A stretch of 64,000 bases of DNA from Pseudoips prasinana (taxonomy: Eukaryota > Arthropoda > Insecta > Lepidoptera > Nolidae): assembly GCA_951640165.1 (NCBI GenBank), contig OX621234.1, positions 5,771,001 to 5,835,000 of the forward strand, in the 5' to 3' direction. Below the pieces are notes generated by a model. That model saw only the letters and a list, made by a program, of their open reading frames with translations. It had not been told where the DNA came from and did no database searches. Positions 28,796 to 41,666 of the stretch are shown here, one piece after another. A program made the position numbers and the translations under genes. Position 1 is the first letter of the stretch; each line of letters begins with the position of its first letter.

Positions 28796-31790
28796 CGTCT
28801 ACCGGCGTAGGGATGTGACGACCTCATCGCCCACTTTGAGTACAGGACAACCTTGATCAGCGATGTGACATTATGACATGACACCACTATCACGTCACAT
28901 CGGTGATATAGGTTGTACTATAACCAAAGTGCAAACAGTCTGCACCAAGTCACCTTAATTAGCATCGACGGTGCTCCGGCCCGAATGTGCTCTTGGCCAA
29001 TCTACCGGCGTAGGGACGTGACCCCATCGCCTGCTGGGGGGATAGTAGCAATTTTGCGAGTAGTTGGTACTTTACCCAATTAGTCAGCACCAAGTCATCA
29101 GAATAACCATAAATGGTGCTCCGACGCGAAAGTATTCATAGCCAATCTACCTGCGTCGGGATAAGACCCATCGACCTTGAAATGTACGGACATTTAAAGG
29201 TCGATGGGTCTGAACTGATTGAACTTAGGAGGGTTCAATCAGTAATAGTTTTACTTTCTTGATTGTATTCGGTCCATTCCAAGTGCAATCTGTCAGCAGC
29301 AATTATGACTATTCAACATCTAGGTCTAACGGGGGAAATGTGTTTATGACAAATGTGTTACACCAGCTTTTCACTATGGTCCAAAGCGGCTCTTTATAAT
29401 GTCTATTATTTTTAAAAGCTTACTTAAATAACTACTTAATACAAAATCCAAATTATAATATAAAAAATACTTAAAAAAAGTCCAGCTGATTATTTTTTTA
29501 TAATTAATTTTAAAAAATCAGTAAGTTGTACAGTCAGTGATAGTTTCGTTTGTTAATGTGACTCGTGCTAATTCTCTAATCAGTTTAGAGAATTAACATG
29601 AGTACTTTTTGCATTATAGAGTGATCTCTATGTCTCACCGAGATTTGAGATCTATTTTGACTGATTTTTATATTAATATTAGGATTTAAAAGAAAATTAC
29701 AAGACCAGCTGTTTTTTTTTTATGGTTACTTAAAAGATATCAATAAAATGTACAGGTGGTGCCATTTCCATTTAGTTATTCAGACTATTACTTTACTACT
29801 TTTTAGTTAATCATTATGGCTCGTCCATCGGCGTAGGGATGTGACGACCCCATCGCCCACTTCGAGTGCAGGACAACCTTGATCAGCGATGTGACATTAT
29901 ACCACTATCACGTCACATCGGTGATATAGGTTGTACTATAACCAAAGCGCAAACAGTCTGCACCAAGTCACCTTAATTAGCATCGACGGTGCTCCGGCCC
30001 GAATGTGCTCTTGGCCAATCTACCGGCGTAGGGACGTGACCCCATCGCCTGCTGGGGGGATAGTAGCAATTTTGCGAGTAGTTGGTACTATACCCAATTA
30101 GTCAGCACCAAGTCATCAGAATAACCATAAATGGTGCTCCGACGCGAAAGTATTCATAGCCAATCTACCTGCGTCGGGATAAGACCCATCGACCTTGAAA
30201 TGTACGGACATTTAAAGGTCGATGGGACTGAACTGATTGAACTTAGGAGGGTTCAATCAGTAACAGTTTTACTTTCTTGATTGTATTCGGTCCATTCCAA
30301 GTGCAATCTGTCAGCAGCAATTATGACTATTCAACATCTAGGTCTAACGGGGGAAATGTGTTTATGACAAATGTGTTACACCAGCTTTTCACTATGGTCC
30401 AAAGCGGCTCTTTATAATGTCTATTATTTTTAAAAGCTTACTTAAATAACTACTTAATACAAAATCCAAATTATAATATAAAAAATACTTAAAAAAAGCC
30501 CAGCTGATTATTTTTTTATAATTAATTTTAAAAAATCAGTAAGATGTACAGTCAGTGATAGTTTCGTTTGTTAATGTGACTCGTGCTAATTCTCTAATCA
30601 GTTTAGAGAATTAACATGAGTACTTTTTGCATTATAGAGTGATCTCTATGTCTCACCGAGATTTGGGATCTATTTTGACTGATTTTTATATTAATATTAG
30701 GATTTAAAAGAAAATTACAAGTCCAGCTGATTTTTTTTATGGTTACTTAAAAGAAATCAATAAAATGTACAGGTGGTGCCATTTTCTTTTAGTTATTCAG
30801 ACTATTACTTTACTACTTTTTAGTTAATCATTATGGCTCGTCCACCGGCGTAGGGATGTGACGACCCCATCGCCCACTTTGAGTACAGGACAACCTTGAT
30901 CAGCGATGTGACATTATACCACATCGGTGATATAGGTTGTACTATAACCAAAGTGCAAACAGTCTGCACCAAGTCACCTTAATTACCATCGACGGTTTTT
31001 GTATTATAGAGGGATCTCTATGTCTCACCGAGATTTGAGATCTATTTTGACTTATTTTTATATTAATATTAGGGTTTAAAAAAATTTGCTGTTTTTTTTA
31101 ATAATTACTTTCATGAATTCATTAAAATGTACAGGCAGTGACAGTTTCTTTTAGTTAATCAGACTATTACAAGGTGTATAGCTAGACGTCCAGCAGATTT
31201 ACAGGTAGTGCCAGTTTATTTTAGTTACTCATGCTAATTTTCTACTCAATGTAAAGAATTAGAACAAATACTTTTTGTAATATAGAGGCATCTCTGTCTC
31301 ACCGAGATTTGACATGTATATTGACTGATTTTTGTATTATTATTAGGATTTAAAAGTAAATTGCAAAATGTAATGGTAGAATTCTAGCTGATATTTTTTT
31401 ATAATTACTTTAAAAAAAACGTTTAAATGTACAGGCAGTGACAGTTTATTTTAGTTAATTTTCATGCTAATTTTCTAATCCGTGAAGAGAATCATGAACA
31501 CTTTGTAATATTGAGGGATCTCTGTTTCACCATGATTTGAGATCTATTTTGACTGATTTTTGTATTATTATTAGGATTTAAAAGTAAATTACAATATTAA
31601 AATATAAGTAAGTAATAAGTAAAAGTAATAAGTAAAATTCTAGCTGATTTTTTAGCATTCAATTAAATGTAGAGGCAGTGCCAAGTTATTTAAGTTAATT
31701 TTCGTGCTAATTTTCTTCTCAGTGTAGAAAATTAGCACGAATACTTTTTGTACTATAGAGGGATCTCGAAAAAATATAAAATAAAATAAA
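28796..31790. repeat. Tandem satellite, ~1.02-kb unit with nested sub-repeats
   Basis: Unit 1 starts near 28796, unit 2 near 29817 and unit 3 near 30834; units 1 and 2 differ at few positions. Unit 3 jumps at about 30985 from the first part to the later part of the unit, then the array decays into 230-270-bp sub-repeats (landmarks near 31012, 31286, 31513, 31758) that share agagggatctct and gtgctaattttct. Within each unit, ctacc(g/t)gcgt(a/c)ggga opens three degenerate 145-200-bp monomers. No coding frame over 60 codons is open in it. Confidence 0.9.
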
Positions 31791-33520
31791 AATAATTTTA
31801 TTTACGTAAACACAAATTGCTTAAGATATTAGTGATTGAAGTCTCCTTTTAAGCGTTTGTGCCTTACAGAGTGTTTAATACCGTGTCATGCAAGCTGGTT
31901 CTGGCTGTGATATGCACATTGGTATACGCTAAACAAGCCTAACTAATCAACTAAGCATAACCTTGTAAACTAACCTCTATTTGAACTAATACTGGGTGTA
32001 CATTACAGTGCCCGAGGGGTTTGCGTCAGATTCGATTACTTTGATTTGCTTTGAAAACAAAAGTAAATCATTTTCTTTAAAGACTACGTCAGCATAACCA
32101 TATATGTATATGTATTTATACATATATGCTGACAGGGCCTATTAAAACATGCAGTTCATAGGCTCAAAGCGCACCCAGACTCAAACCAGTAACCTGTTAG
32201 CTGAGATTCTTCTAACTAACACACTACAATTCAATTCTTATTCAGTATATATAAAGGCATTATTTCTTTTTGTATAAAATTCTATTAACAAAAATATGTT
32301 TTCTTAAAATCTCTACATCTCTGAAGTATACTATACTATTAGTAATTATAATGAAACCAAAAGACTGAGGATAGTACTTTTGTTTCATCATATCATATAC
32401 CTCTGCTATACTTAGATGCTAGGTATGAAGATGAAATTTATTTAAACTGATTACAAATTACAGGGTGGGCACAATAAATTCTATAAGTATTTCCTCTTTT
32501 AGGTTTTTATTACAGAGTTTCTGGAATATATGGAAGTGGTCGTCACCATTGTACCGATTAGCGCTAGTTGTGCCATATTTACATTTATGAAGACTGTATC
32601 TTATTGTCTATTTAGCTAAATAATATTATTAAATTTAATATACTTTAAGTTTAGGCTAATAATAATGCTCACAGCCAGTGATCGGCGAGGTTACGCATCT
32701 GGGCACGCGGTCAGTCAATTATTCGGTCAATTATTCTTTCAATATTTTGTTTACTATTAAATATCCTCAGTCCCGTATTGATTTACAAGGAGGAGGAAAG
32801 TTGTGTACGGTATAAAGCTTTAAATTTGTGGTGTGGTCGATAAACTAGTAACTAATATCAAATGTAAGTTCATTAGAAATTAAATTAGATGGGTGAGCGC
32901 CAGTGTTTTAATTTCTGCTTTGGCGGGCAGGTTAAGCTGTCGGTCCCGGTTGTAGTCAATAAACAACAGTCGTTAGGCCATGTCAGTGTTCTACTGGGTG
33001 GCTTGAACAACTCTGTCACTAGGGTAACAACTGCCCATTTGATAAGTGATTAATTTGATAACTGATTAGAAATTAGTTACTAGCTTACCCACCGACTATT
33101 TCGTTTCGTGTGGCTGTGATTATTTTGCTATTATTAATATGATTTAAGTATTATAGACCAATAGTCGGGAACCAAACTGATTAATTAACGAATCATCAAA
33201 GTATGATTGAGGTTTCAGTCAAGGGTTTATTTGTTTATTTGGCCTGGACTTATGAATGAGTGCATTAAAATAACTACTATTTTAAGAAGATTACCTGTCT
33301 TTGGCACTAACGGACTAATGCCACTTTATATAACTTTTTTACAATAAGGAATAAACTATAAATACTATCTACGTATCAACAGTTCGATAGGAATAAATGT
33401 AGTATAATGTAAGTCTTAATGTTAATTTTAGTAGGTAGTAGTTTACGCACCGGTCAGTAAATTGTTCACTTAAGAAGTGATTATTATAATCCCCGTATAA
33501 AGTGACTACTTTATTTTTTT
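31791..33520. other. AT-rich non-coding DNA
   Basis: No gene. A short palindromic stretch atatgtatatgtatttata lies near 32103, and gcgtttgtgcc near 31852 echoes a string near 1645. No coding frame of note. Confidence 0.45.
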
Positions 33521-33525
33521 CTGTA

Positions 33526-34440
33526 AACGGCACACTGCGCCACAATTATTATTATTCTGCACGCTATAACCACGGCATTTTTCTATTAACGGCACGCTAA
33601 ATCCACAGTGATTTCTATTAAGAGCACGGTACAACCGCGATATTTTTCTATTAACGGCACGCTACAATCACGATATTATTCTAATAAAGGCACGTTACAT
33701 CCACATTATTTTTCTATTAACGGCACGCTACAACCTCGATTATTTTTCTATTAACGGCACGCTACAATTACGATATTTTCTATGAATTGAAGGCAATGAG
33801 CATTTGGCTAGCGCAGAAGGCCCTTAACCAGTAGCTTAAATTAAACTAATACCCGAGGCCACCCTTTTGGGGTTCGGGCCACAGCTCAGGGGGCCGCTGA
33901 AGCAAAAGGACAGAATTCTAAGATAGGGTGTGATCAGTTGCACGGGATCACCGATGACGCGTTAAGGGGCCAAAGCGATCCTCGCCGCTGAGGAGCCTAT
34001 TATTTTTCTGTAATCGGCACGCTACTACCACGATATTTTTCTAATAACGGCACGTTACATCGACAATATTTTTCTATTAACGGCACGCAACAACCCTGAA
34101 CGGTGTAAAATAAACCTTTTCTTGCACCTAACTCCTTGTGTTTCTTTTTACTACCATGATTATTATTTTGTAAACGGCACGCTACAACCACGATATTTTT
34201 ATAATAACGGCACGTTACATCCACAATATTTTCTATTAACGGCACGCTACAATCTCGATTATAATTTTGTAAACGACACGCTACAAACTATTATTTATCT
34301 GTAATCGGCACGCTACAACCACGATATTTTTCTAATAACGGCACGTTACATCCACAATATTTTTCTATTAAAGGCAGGCTACAACCCTGAACGGTTAAAA
34401 TTAAACTTTTACCAACTCCTTGTATTTCTTTTTAATTACT
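33526..34440. repeat. 33-bp minisatellite with higher-order pattern
   Basis: About 18 units of roughly 33 bp built on ggcacgctacaaccacgata followed by tttttctattaac. Types alternate (gct-acaacc with ctaataac; gtt-acatcc with ctattaac). A longer block ending ccctgaacggt..ttaaac and tccttgtgtttc occurs twice (about 34082-34160 and 34374-34440). It is interrupted at 33790-34005 by a GC-richer segment of unknown origin. Confidence 0.9.
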
Positions 34441-34539
34441 ATTGATCACATTCTTACTTGCACTTGCTACTTAACATTGCGTAAACAATTCATTTGTATA
34501 ATTTTAATTCCACCATTCGATGAGCACCAAATCTATTTA

Positions 34540-34810
34540 ATATGTTTGCAAATGTCACCAAGCATGCCCAAATGTATATATTTTTAAGATTGCCTGGTTT
34601 GATATTAGATTTACGTTTACGTATTAAATTTATTTGTATTTGATTTGCGTTAGGATTATTTGTATTTGATTTACGTTACTTTTACGTATTAAATTTACCT
34701 TAGGTTTATTTGTCTTTGATTTACGTTAGGTTTAAGGATAAGATTTACGCTAGGTTTACATTAGATTTATGTAAGTTTTTCATATTAGATTTACGTTAGT
34801 CTCTTAAAGG
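34540..34810. repeat. Degenerate 'gatttacgttaggttta' repeats
   Basis: About ten imperfect repeats of gatttacgtta(g/c) with attached ggtttatttgt. Irregular spacing of 17-40 bases. Confidence 0.65.
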
Positions 34811-37800
34811 GGAGTAGACGTCATTTTCTATATACATATTTATGATAAATGTAACCGAGTGTCTGTACTCGGCTAAATGGTTAAGCCAGCCTAGATCTTT
34901 ATGGTGTTATAGTCATCATCAATTCTGACTAATTTTACTATAAAATACCGTGTCTCAAACTTAACCGTCTTCAAGTTATTGGACTTTTTTTTGTCTATTT
35001 TTTGTATATTGTCCCATTTTTTTTATATTTTGTGGCTCTAATTTATTTGCTGTTGCTGTTTTTGTATGTACTATTATTTGCATAAATAAATTGCAGGCAA
35101 TTTAAACTAACTGGGTTATAGAATTTTTATTTCACAAGTATTAAAAAATAGTGTAGGATAGATGTTTATTTTTTTTTTAATAATCAAATGTGTACTGCTT
35201 TTTAGTATATCCATTTGATTGCTGATTGATTCCTTTACGTCCGCGCTTCTTCGTCGTCATCTCCGCCTACCATTCGACTAGATGTATTGTATAGTTGCCA
35301 TATAAGTATTACATAGTTAGTAATTTTGCGGTGGCTGATATAAAGGTTAACCACAGCGTGCCTCGCTCTTGCACATATTAAACTGCATATTGGACATATT
35401 TATCATTAGCAATATATATATTATAACAGTAGTATATATATATAAACTGAGGCCAATCCAATGTGTTCATGTTGTATATATACATAACCATCACGTTGTA
35501 TAACGTATATGCATTCCGTTTGCCTTACTCATGTAGTATAGCGGCAATATATAATAATATTATTATACTTAAACCCTGAGGTACACCATCCACCGCTTAT
35601 ATTTGATTTTACAGCGCTTCTGTAAGTAGTTCTTGTGCAATCCTTTAGAATATATCAATATAATATATAGATTAGAGTTAATGATTATGTGTTTCTGTAT
35701 GTCGTCATAATAAATAGCATATTCCTTTGACCTACCATATCGAATTTTCGGCACATTTGTTCATATTAAAATCACTTTGTGCAATAGCATTGTCTGTTAA
35801 AATTTCAATTTGTATATCATCCTTTAATATATGCGAATAAGTCACATTGTGTCTGTATATGTAATATATTCAATATGCCTGGCAACACCATGTTGCCTTA
35901 GTTTGGCCGGATAAATATCGCACTTGTGTTTATAGTAACGAGTTCATGTACAGCAGTAATTCATAATTAGTAGTCGGCAGAATATTGATGTGATTTATAG
36001 CCGAGAAATGTATTCATTACATACATTGAACATTATATTAAATGTAGTTATTAATATATGATTAGACTGGTCCGTTCTCAAGAGTCTTTGAAACTCTGAT
36101 CATCAAAGTTTAATGACCTTGTGTAGAGTTACAAATAGATTATTATAGTTTTAATACTGGGTAGTCTGTTTGTGTAGTTTAGTGTTCGTCGTCAGATCGT
36201 TGCAATTAGAACAACTTAACGGACTGCAATGGTCGATCTACCTTAGTTATGTCCAATATTAGCCGCGCCACTTATGAATTCGTGCTATCGTATGTATATA
36301 GGTGTTGGATTAAAGCTACCCACCTTGGCTACGATAAGGAACAGCATATACCGTTCGAATATAATTAATTATGGACGGTTATAGCTTTTATATGTTAAAA
36401 TATGTTGATGTCGGATTAGTGTTTCCAGATGGTACCGACTAAGTTAGCGTTATTTTATATCATAAGGGCTTTATTGCTTCTGACATGTTAGCCATGTGTT
36501 TCCTTGCTTGCTATTCTGTGTGATTTAATGTTCATATCGCGCAAATTATATTTAACGACCAGTCAAGATGTTAAGAGATATGTTTAGTGAATATCGGTTA
36601 TGTATAATTGGAAATTCGATTTGCCAATAAACATCAAACCTCCAATTGATTAATAGAGTTGAAATAAATTGATTAATAAGTTTTTTTTAGAATAGAATTA
36701 TATTGTTCTTGAGGGTAAAGTTTTGTCTAACGATAAATTATACCCAGTCAGTGGGACATTGTCGAATGTATAATCCATAGCTATATAACATGTTTAAGAA
36801 ATATATGTGTCAGTATAACATTGATAATCATAGGAGTATTACTTAATATTTGTATAAAATAATGATTTCTGTGAAGAGGGGTATATAGCTGGACATTCTG
36901 TAGTTGTAACATTATACTATTTAAACATATTTAATATATACATAAAATTTATCTCAATCATCTGACTGATGTTGACATTTGTAGTTTTAGGAGCCTCGAA
37001 GCTACTCTTACGTTACAAAATAAATACAGTTCATTAATATATAATAAAGGTTTTAGGGGTTGTACCTTGGACTATGTAAATTTAAACAATATCCAATCAT
37101 AATCCACCATAAGTAGAATGCCCTAGTATTAGAATATAAATATAATAAAAATCAAAAAAATATATCTGTAATAAAAATATATATAATCGTACTTAAAATA
37201 TATTCTTAGAATATATATAGGCATAGCGATGCAGATAGCTACAATATAAAGTACAACTCGACTGGCGTGACCAACAGCTTATGATTAATGATAGTCTTTT
37301 GGCATGAGCTCTGAATATCCTGGGTACAGGTGTGTCGGGGATAGACTCGACAGAACACTCGCAACAGCTTTATACAGTTGTTAACTAGGCAGAATAGATC
37401 TACTAAGACGCGTTTATGTGTAATATTAGGATTAAGTATAGATTTAAACGGTGCTTAAGCACCTAATTTTAATGGTTGTATTAGCATAATTACCTTAATT
37501 ACATACATAATGTATGTTTAATTTTAGGATTCCTGGTGTACTAATAAGATTATATGTCTAAAAGTATATTTACAGGTATTTATTTAAGTTACTTTATAAT
37601 GCTTTAAGTTAAATTAGGTAGATATGTGTTTACATGTTATTATAGGATTCCATATATATTCGGTGTATAGGTTGATGTATCTATTGTGTTAATTACTAAG
37701 ATTCCAAGTGTTATTATTAAGACTATATGTGTATTACTAAGATAAATGTCTATACTTACTTCTGTTTACTAATTGCCTATAAATACTCTGTAATAATCAA

Positions 37801-38440
37801 ACTTTGTACTTATTTAAGTTACTTTATCAAATGCTTAAATCACACTGTATTAGTCGAAAAATTTGATGTATAAATTGTCTTTATGACACATTGTAATAAT
37901 TTTGCTCTTTGTATAAGCAAAATTAAATAAAATACATATATAATATATAAGTTTTTCAAAATTTAAATTTTTACTTAAGTTACTTAACTGATTGCCAATA
38001 AATACTCTGTAATAAGCATACGGTGTGCAATAGCAAAATTTGTATCTGTTTGAGGGCAAAATAAATGAAAGTTAGACATTTGAGGCACAATCTCAAAATT
38101 AAACTTGAGTAATTTCGGCGTTGATGTCTGCGGCTTGCCAAGTTACTCAATATATCCATAAACTACTTCCGCTTTATTTATTACAGGGTAATTCTATCTC
38201 GTGTAAGATTTAAGATATTATATACAATTATTTTCCATACAATTTAGGCTCAAACCAAAGGTTTCTACTTATATTATATAACGTATTGTTGTAAGTAGGT
38301 ACAATGGACCACTTTAAGAAAACATTTTACTGATTTGGAATAAATATTGTCTTTTTTAGATTATATAAGGAACTTGTATCTAATAAAACATATTTGGTGT
38401 ATATTATATAGTTTTATTTATCACTATCTTTATTTGACTA
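34811..38440. other. Very AT-rich non-coding stretch, 3.6 kb
   Basis: No ORF worth reporting and no recognised transposon. Many tatata runs and a recurrent string, taatattaggattaag or aattttaggattcc (about 37422, 37521, 37644). Short degenerate repeats around 37600-37830 share ttacttaagttactttat and ctctgtaataa. Confidence 0.5.
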
Positions 38441-39000
38441 CCTACTATTGGAATCAAATATAACAGCTCACTTAGGACCCTTAAATTGATCCTCGGTGCT
38501 TTTGCAGCTGGCTTCTCTAGTTGCAATTCTCTCGTTTTAAGAGGCTATAGCCGCTTTACATCATTTTGTCTCACACTTTGCTCTGGAGGGAAGTGGAACT
38601 ATTAATTTTCTAACTCCTCCTTTTTTCTTTCTGATTAAATTCGTTGCGGGATCCAAGACAGTTAAAGCGATTCCCCGGGACATACCTGAGCCGCACCGCT
38701 CAGTGTCATTTCATTGTGTGCTACTGTTAATCCTGGCCTACAGGAATTGCAGTGGTGGGTGAGAGGGAGGGACTAGTCCCGTATCTTTATTTGACTGTAA
38801 CTTCGGGACTTGACCTATCCTCTTTTACCTACCACAGCCACTTGTAAGCCACGATCAACAATGTTACACAAAATGAGAGAAGGCTTTGTGCAGTGGAACA
38901 TGGCAAGCTACGGGCAATCGCCACAACTGTCTTCAATATCAATACCGTAGAGCCTCGCCGTAACACACCCATTCACCATAAGTATGAATTATAAAAAAAA
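38441..39000. other. Mixed-composition segment, unidentified
   Basis: Abruptly less AT-rich than the preceding 3.6 kb and ends in an A/T-run. It may be the 5' part of a retroelement, but no frame is open. Confidence 0.3.
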
Positions 39001-39169
39001 TAAAATAAAATATGATTTATTGACATAAACTTATTACAGGTGGTTTGAATTCCCTGACCCCTGAACTAGTAGAAACTATGTCAGGAGCCAGTGTCTTCGC
39101 CTTACATGTTATACAGTGTCATATTAATATTATTAATGTAACAAAAATTCAAAAGTGTGGGTATGCTTA

Positions 39170-39300
39170 AGTGCGTGTGTGCGTGTGCATGTGTGTGTGT
39201 GTGTGTGTGTGTGGGAGGGTGTGTGTGTGTGTGTTTGCGTGTGTGTGTGTACGTGCGTGCAGGTGTATGTGTGTGTGTGTGTGTGAGTGCGTGCATGTGA
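39170..39300. repeat. (TG)n microsatellite
   Basis: About 130 bases of impure TG/GC repeat. The long - strand frame across it (HTHTHT) is an artefact. Confidence 0.95.
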
Positions 39301-39339
39301 CATAAATTACATACATATTCATACATAATTATCTTTTTT

Positions 39340-39440
39340 AGAAAGAAAGAAAAAGATTTATTCTGAAAATTGCACAGACAACAAGAATATAAAACAACAT
39401 AACAAAAAATAAAATAAAAAACGGACACTAGTTGTCCGTG
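39340..39440. repeat. Dispersed repeat fragment (partner of 18130-18260)
   Basis: gaaaattgcacagacaacaa and actagttgtccgtgc parallel the 18.1-kb copy. Confidence 0.5.
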
Positions 39441-39920
39441 CAAGCCTGAAATGGCACCATCTCAGCATTAGCTAGAACATTTTATTGTTCTAGCGCTGGT
39501 CATTCTGATGATGCCAAGTAACTGTCACGGAACATTAACTTAAATAATAAAGATACAAGTATGTCACGGACAAAAACGATAAAATAAGAATAAAACAAAA
39601 CACAATTTTTAGCAATAAAACAAAATAACATTGTTTCTAGATAAAAAATAATTAAAAAACTCGTGTAATTAGTATGCTAGTGTAATATTCGTTCCCTTGG
39701 AACAATACGCGTTCCATATCACGAGCGAAGCGAGTAGAGAGTCGTACTAAACTCGTTATATACTCTTTGGGACAAAGGTATAAAAGTTATATTATTTGCT
39801 CTGTGGGCAAATAACAACAAGATTTAATAAAATGGTTTGATTACAATTTTACATTACGTACCTATTACAGGAACATTATTTTCCGATCATATGAACACAA
39901 ATTTATCAGACATGACAATA

Positions 39921-40220
39921 CTAAAGACTAAAGTAAATGTTATGTATACATGAACTGTCGGATGAAGTTTTCATTAAAATGTTCTCAACATCATCATAAC
40001 TTTTTGCGCTAAGCCATTGTAGTACAGTTGTTCGAAATTTATATTTGGTCAGATTTTTACAGTTCATTTGGATTTTTAAAATTTTGTTGTATAGTGTCGG
40101 TGCTAATACATTAAAGTGACGCTGGGCAAAAGTAGTTTTAACAGGTGGTACAGGACAGCGGTCAACACGTTTGGGTGCAGTGGGTAGAGTAGGTACAATC
40201 CTAAGATGATATCGTAGCAA
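39921..40220 (-). pseudogene. Jockey-like LINE C-terminal fragment
   Basis: A 99-residue frame with FAQRHFNVLAPTLYNKI and KYKFRTTVLQWL, matching the extreme C-terminus of lepidopteran Jockey/CR1-like ORF2 proteins. Only the end is kept. Confidence 0.65.
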
Positions 40221-40379
40221 TATCTGGTGGACGAATAGCTTCCGGACCGACAGTACTCCTGTCCTATCGTACAGATTACTAGTAGGATATCGATAAGGTC
40301 GAATTTCATCGATAACACCTGGATGGATGGTTTTCTATCAACACATACATACATCACACGTTCGGCCACTCAAGATAGG

Positions 40380-40785
40380 GAGCTAGTTGCTAGTCAGGTG
40401 GATTTGTGACGCATAAAAATAACGTGAGCGTCAGAATGGCAGGCGGCTCTGAAAGTATATTGAAGAATTGCTATCTAATTGCTTATATTTGCTTCGTTTC
40501 TTCAATAATGCTACATATGATAAATTCAGAGAAATTGAATATTTTTGACAAGCCATTCTGACGTCAGGATGGATGGTGGCCTCTGTGTTCAGTGTGAAGA
40601 ACGCAAAGTTTCTAAAAAATAGTTGTATTAATAATAATTGCTTCATTCACCAATTTAAGATTGATCTTCGTACATACCTGAGGTAAAAAAATAGATCTTC
40701 ACCTGGATCGTCACGAATTAATAGTCAGGTATTTTTATGAGTCACAATCCACCTGATCAGCAAGTTCTAGCTGCAAAAGCACTGA
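40380..40785. mobile_element. MITE with ~40-bp inverted termini
   Basis: The left end agttgctagtcaggtggatt is mirrored by the right end, reverse complement cttgctgatcaggtggattg, each followed inward by gtgac and cataaaaata. About 405 bp, non-coding; internally tcagaatggc and gccattctgacg form a second inverted pair. Confidence 0.75.
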
Positions 40786-40797
40786 GGATATATTTTG

Positions 40798-41000
40798 AAT
40801 GCACATGTGGCGCAGCGTCTAAGACAGTCGCCTCGTCGCTTCGTGTGGGTTCGAGTCCCGCGCCGGACAACTATTTGTGTGACCCATAAATAGTTGTTCT
40901 GATTGTGGATGTAATTTGTGTCCGTCTATTATATTTTTGTATAGTACCCCGCGACACAGGGATAGAATATCTTAGAGCGGGCGCCGTCTTTCTTAAAAAA
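40798..41000 (+). repeat. tRNA-derived SINE (second family)
   Basis: Head cacatgtggcgcagcgtcta, B box tgggttcgagtcccgcgcc, body tttgtgtgacccataaat and tagtaccccgcgacacaggg. Tails of the same family lie at 46635-46715 and 63880-64000, and a head at 52045-52130. Confidence 0.8.
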
Positions 41001-41244
41001 AAATAAAGGCATCGTATACTAATAAATAAATATTGTAATAAATCACTGGACCTAATCAGTACAGTCCTTTTTCATGTGGTATCAAACGAACCGCGAGCTT
41101 AGCTCATATCTACTAATGTTCGCCGGCAGTTTTTCGCTTTACTCGTCCATGATGTGTGTCTAGTCTACTGCTTCCTCATTGATATAATCGAAATTTTAAG
41201 TATACCATATTTTGAAGCATAATTAGGGAAATCAAACGTTTCTG

Positions 41245-41410
41245 TCTTAAAATTACAGTAACCACAATTGCGTAATTATGAGTAGCTTTTTGTTGGAGCA
41301 AGCAAATGTTTCAGTCATAAATTTACAGCAACCACAATTGCGTAATTATAAGAAGTATTTTTGTTGGAGCAATCAAACGTTTCAGTCATAAAGTTACAGC
41401 AACCACAGGA
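41245..41410 (+). repeat. ~67-bp tandem repeat, three units
   Basis: Each unit has tttcagtcataaa, ttacagcaaccacaattgcg, taattatga and tttttgttggagca. Two further units are at 44818-44945, and an inverted trace lies at 48310-48345. Confidence 0.85.
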
Positions 41411-41424
41411 TTCGACGCCCCATA

Positions 41425-41600
41425 TCATAAATGCATTTTGTCACATAAGTACGCGGCTTGTCACGCAATATAAATTTTAGCAGTAGGTCACTTACGCATT
41501 TCGTCATATTCTCACTTGGTCATGATCGCGCTTCGTCACTTACGTTCTTTGACACAAACGCTGTTCGTCGTATATACGCTTTTCGTAACAAATTTAGAGA
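41425..41600 (+). repeat. Degenerate ~22-bp repeat of cgc-n-ttcgtca
   Basis: Recurrent acgcatttcgtcat, cgcgcttcgtcactta, acgctgttcgtcgtatat and acgcttttcgtaac at 20-25-base spacing. No known function. Confidence 0.55.
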
Positions 41601-41666
41601 TCTCAGTTTTTTCAAGAATACGACCATGATACGGGACTGGAATCTAGTAATGTACCTAATGTAATA

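Noticed and set aside
28796..31790. Hammerhead or other self-cleaving ribozyme in the satellite
   Set aside because: No ctgatga core paired with gaaa was found in the units.
28796..31790. CRISPR array
   Set aside because: Unit length, eukaryotic context and absence of short uniform repeats with unique spacers exclude it; the 33-bp array at 33.5 kb likewise has no spacers.
34000..34245. Repeat-containing small protein on the - strand (81 codons)
   Set aside because: It is the translation of the 33-bp minisatellite, whose unit length is a multiple of three; no start context or homologue is visible.
34540..34810. Telomeric TTAGG array
   Set aside because: ttagg occurs only as part of a longer irregular unit (gatttacgttaggttta), not as a pentamer array.
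39102..39443. 113-codon His/Thr-rich protein
   Set aside because: Product of the (TG)n microsatellite.
40798..40870. Possible tRNA gene (A-box and B-box strings, ggttcgagtcc)
   Set aside because: Ends do not form an acceptor stem, and the sequence continues into a body and tail shared with other SINE copies in the window.
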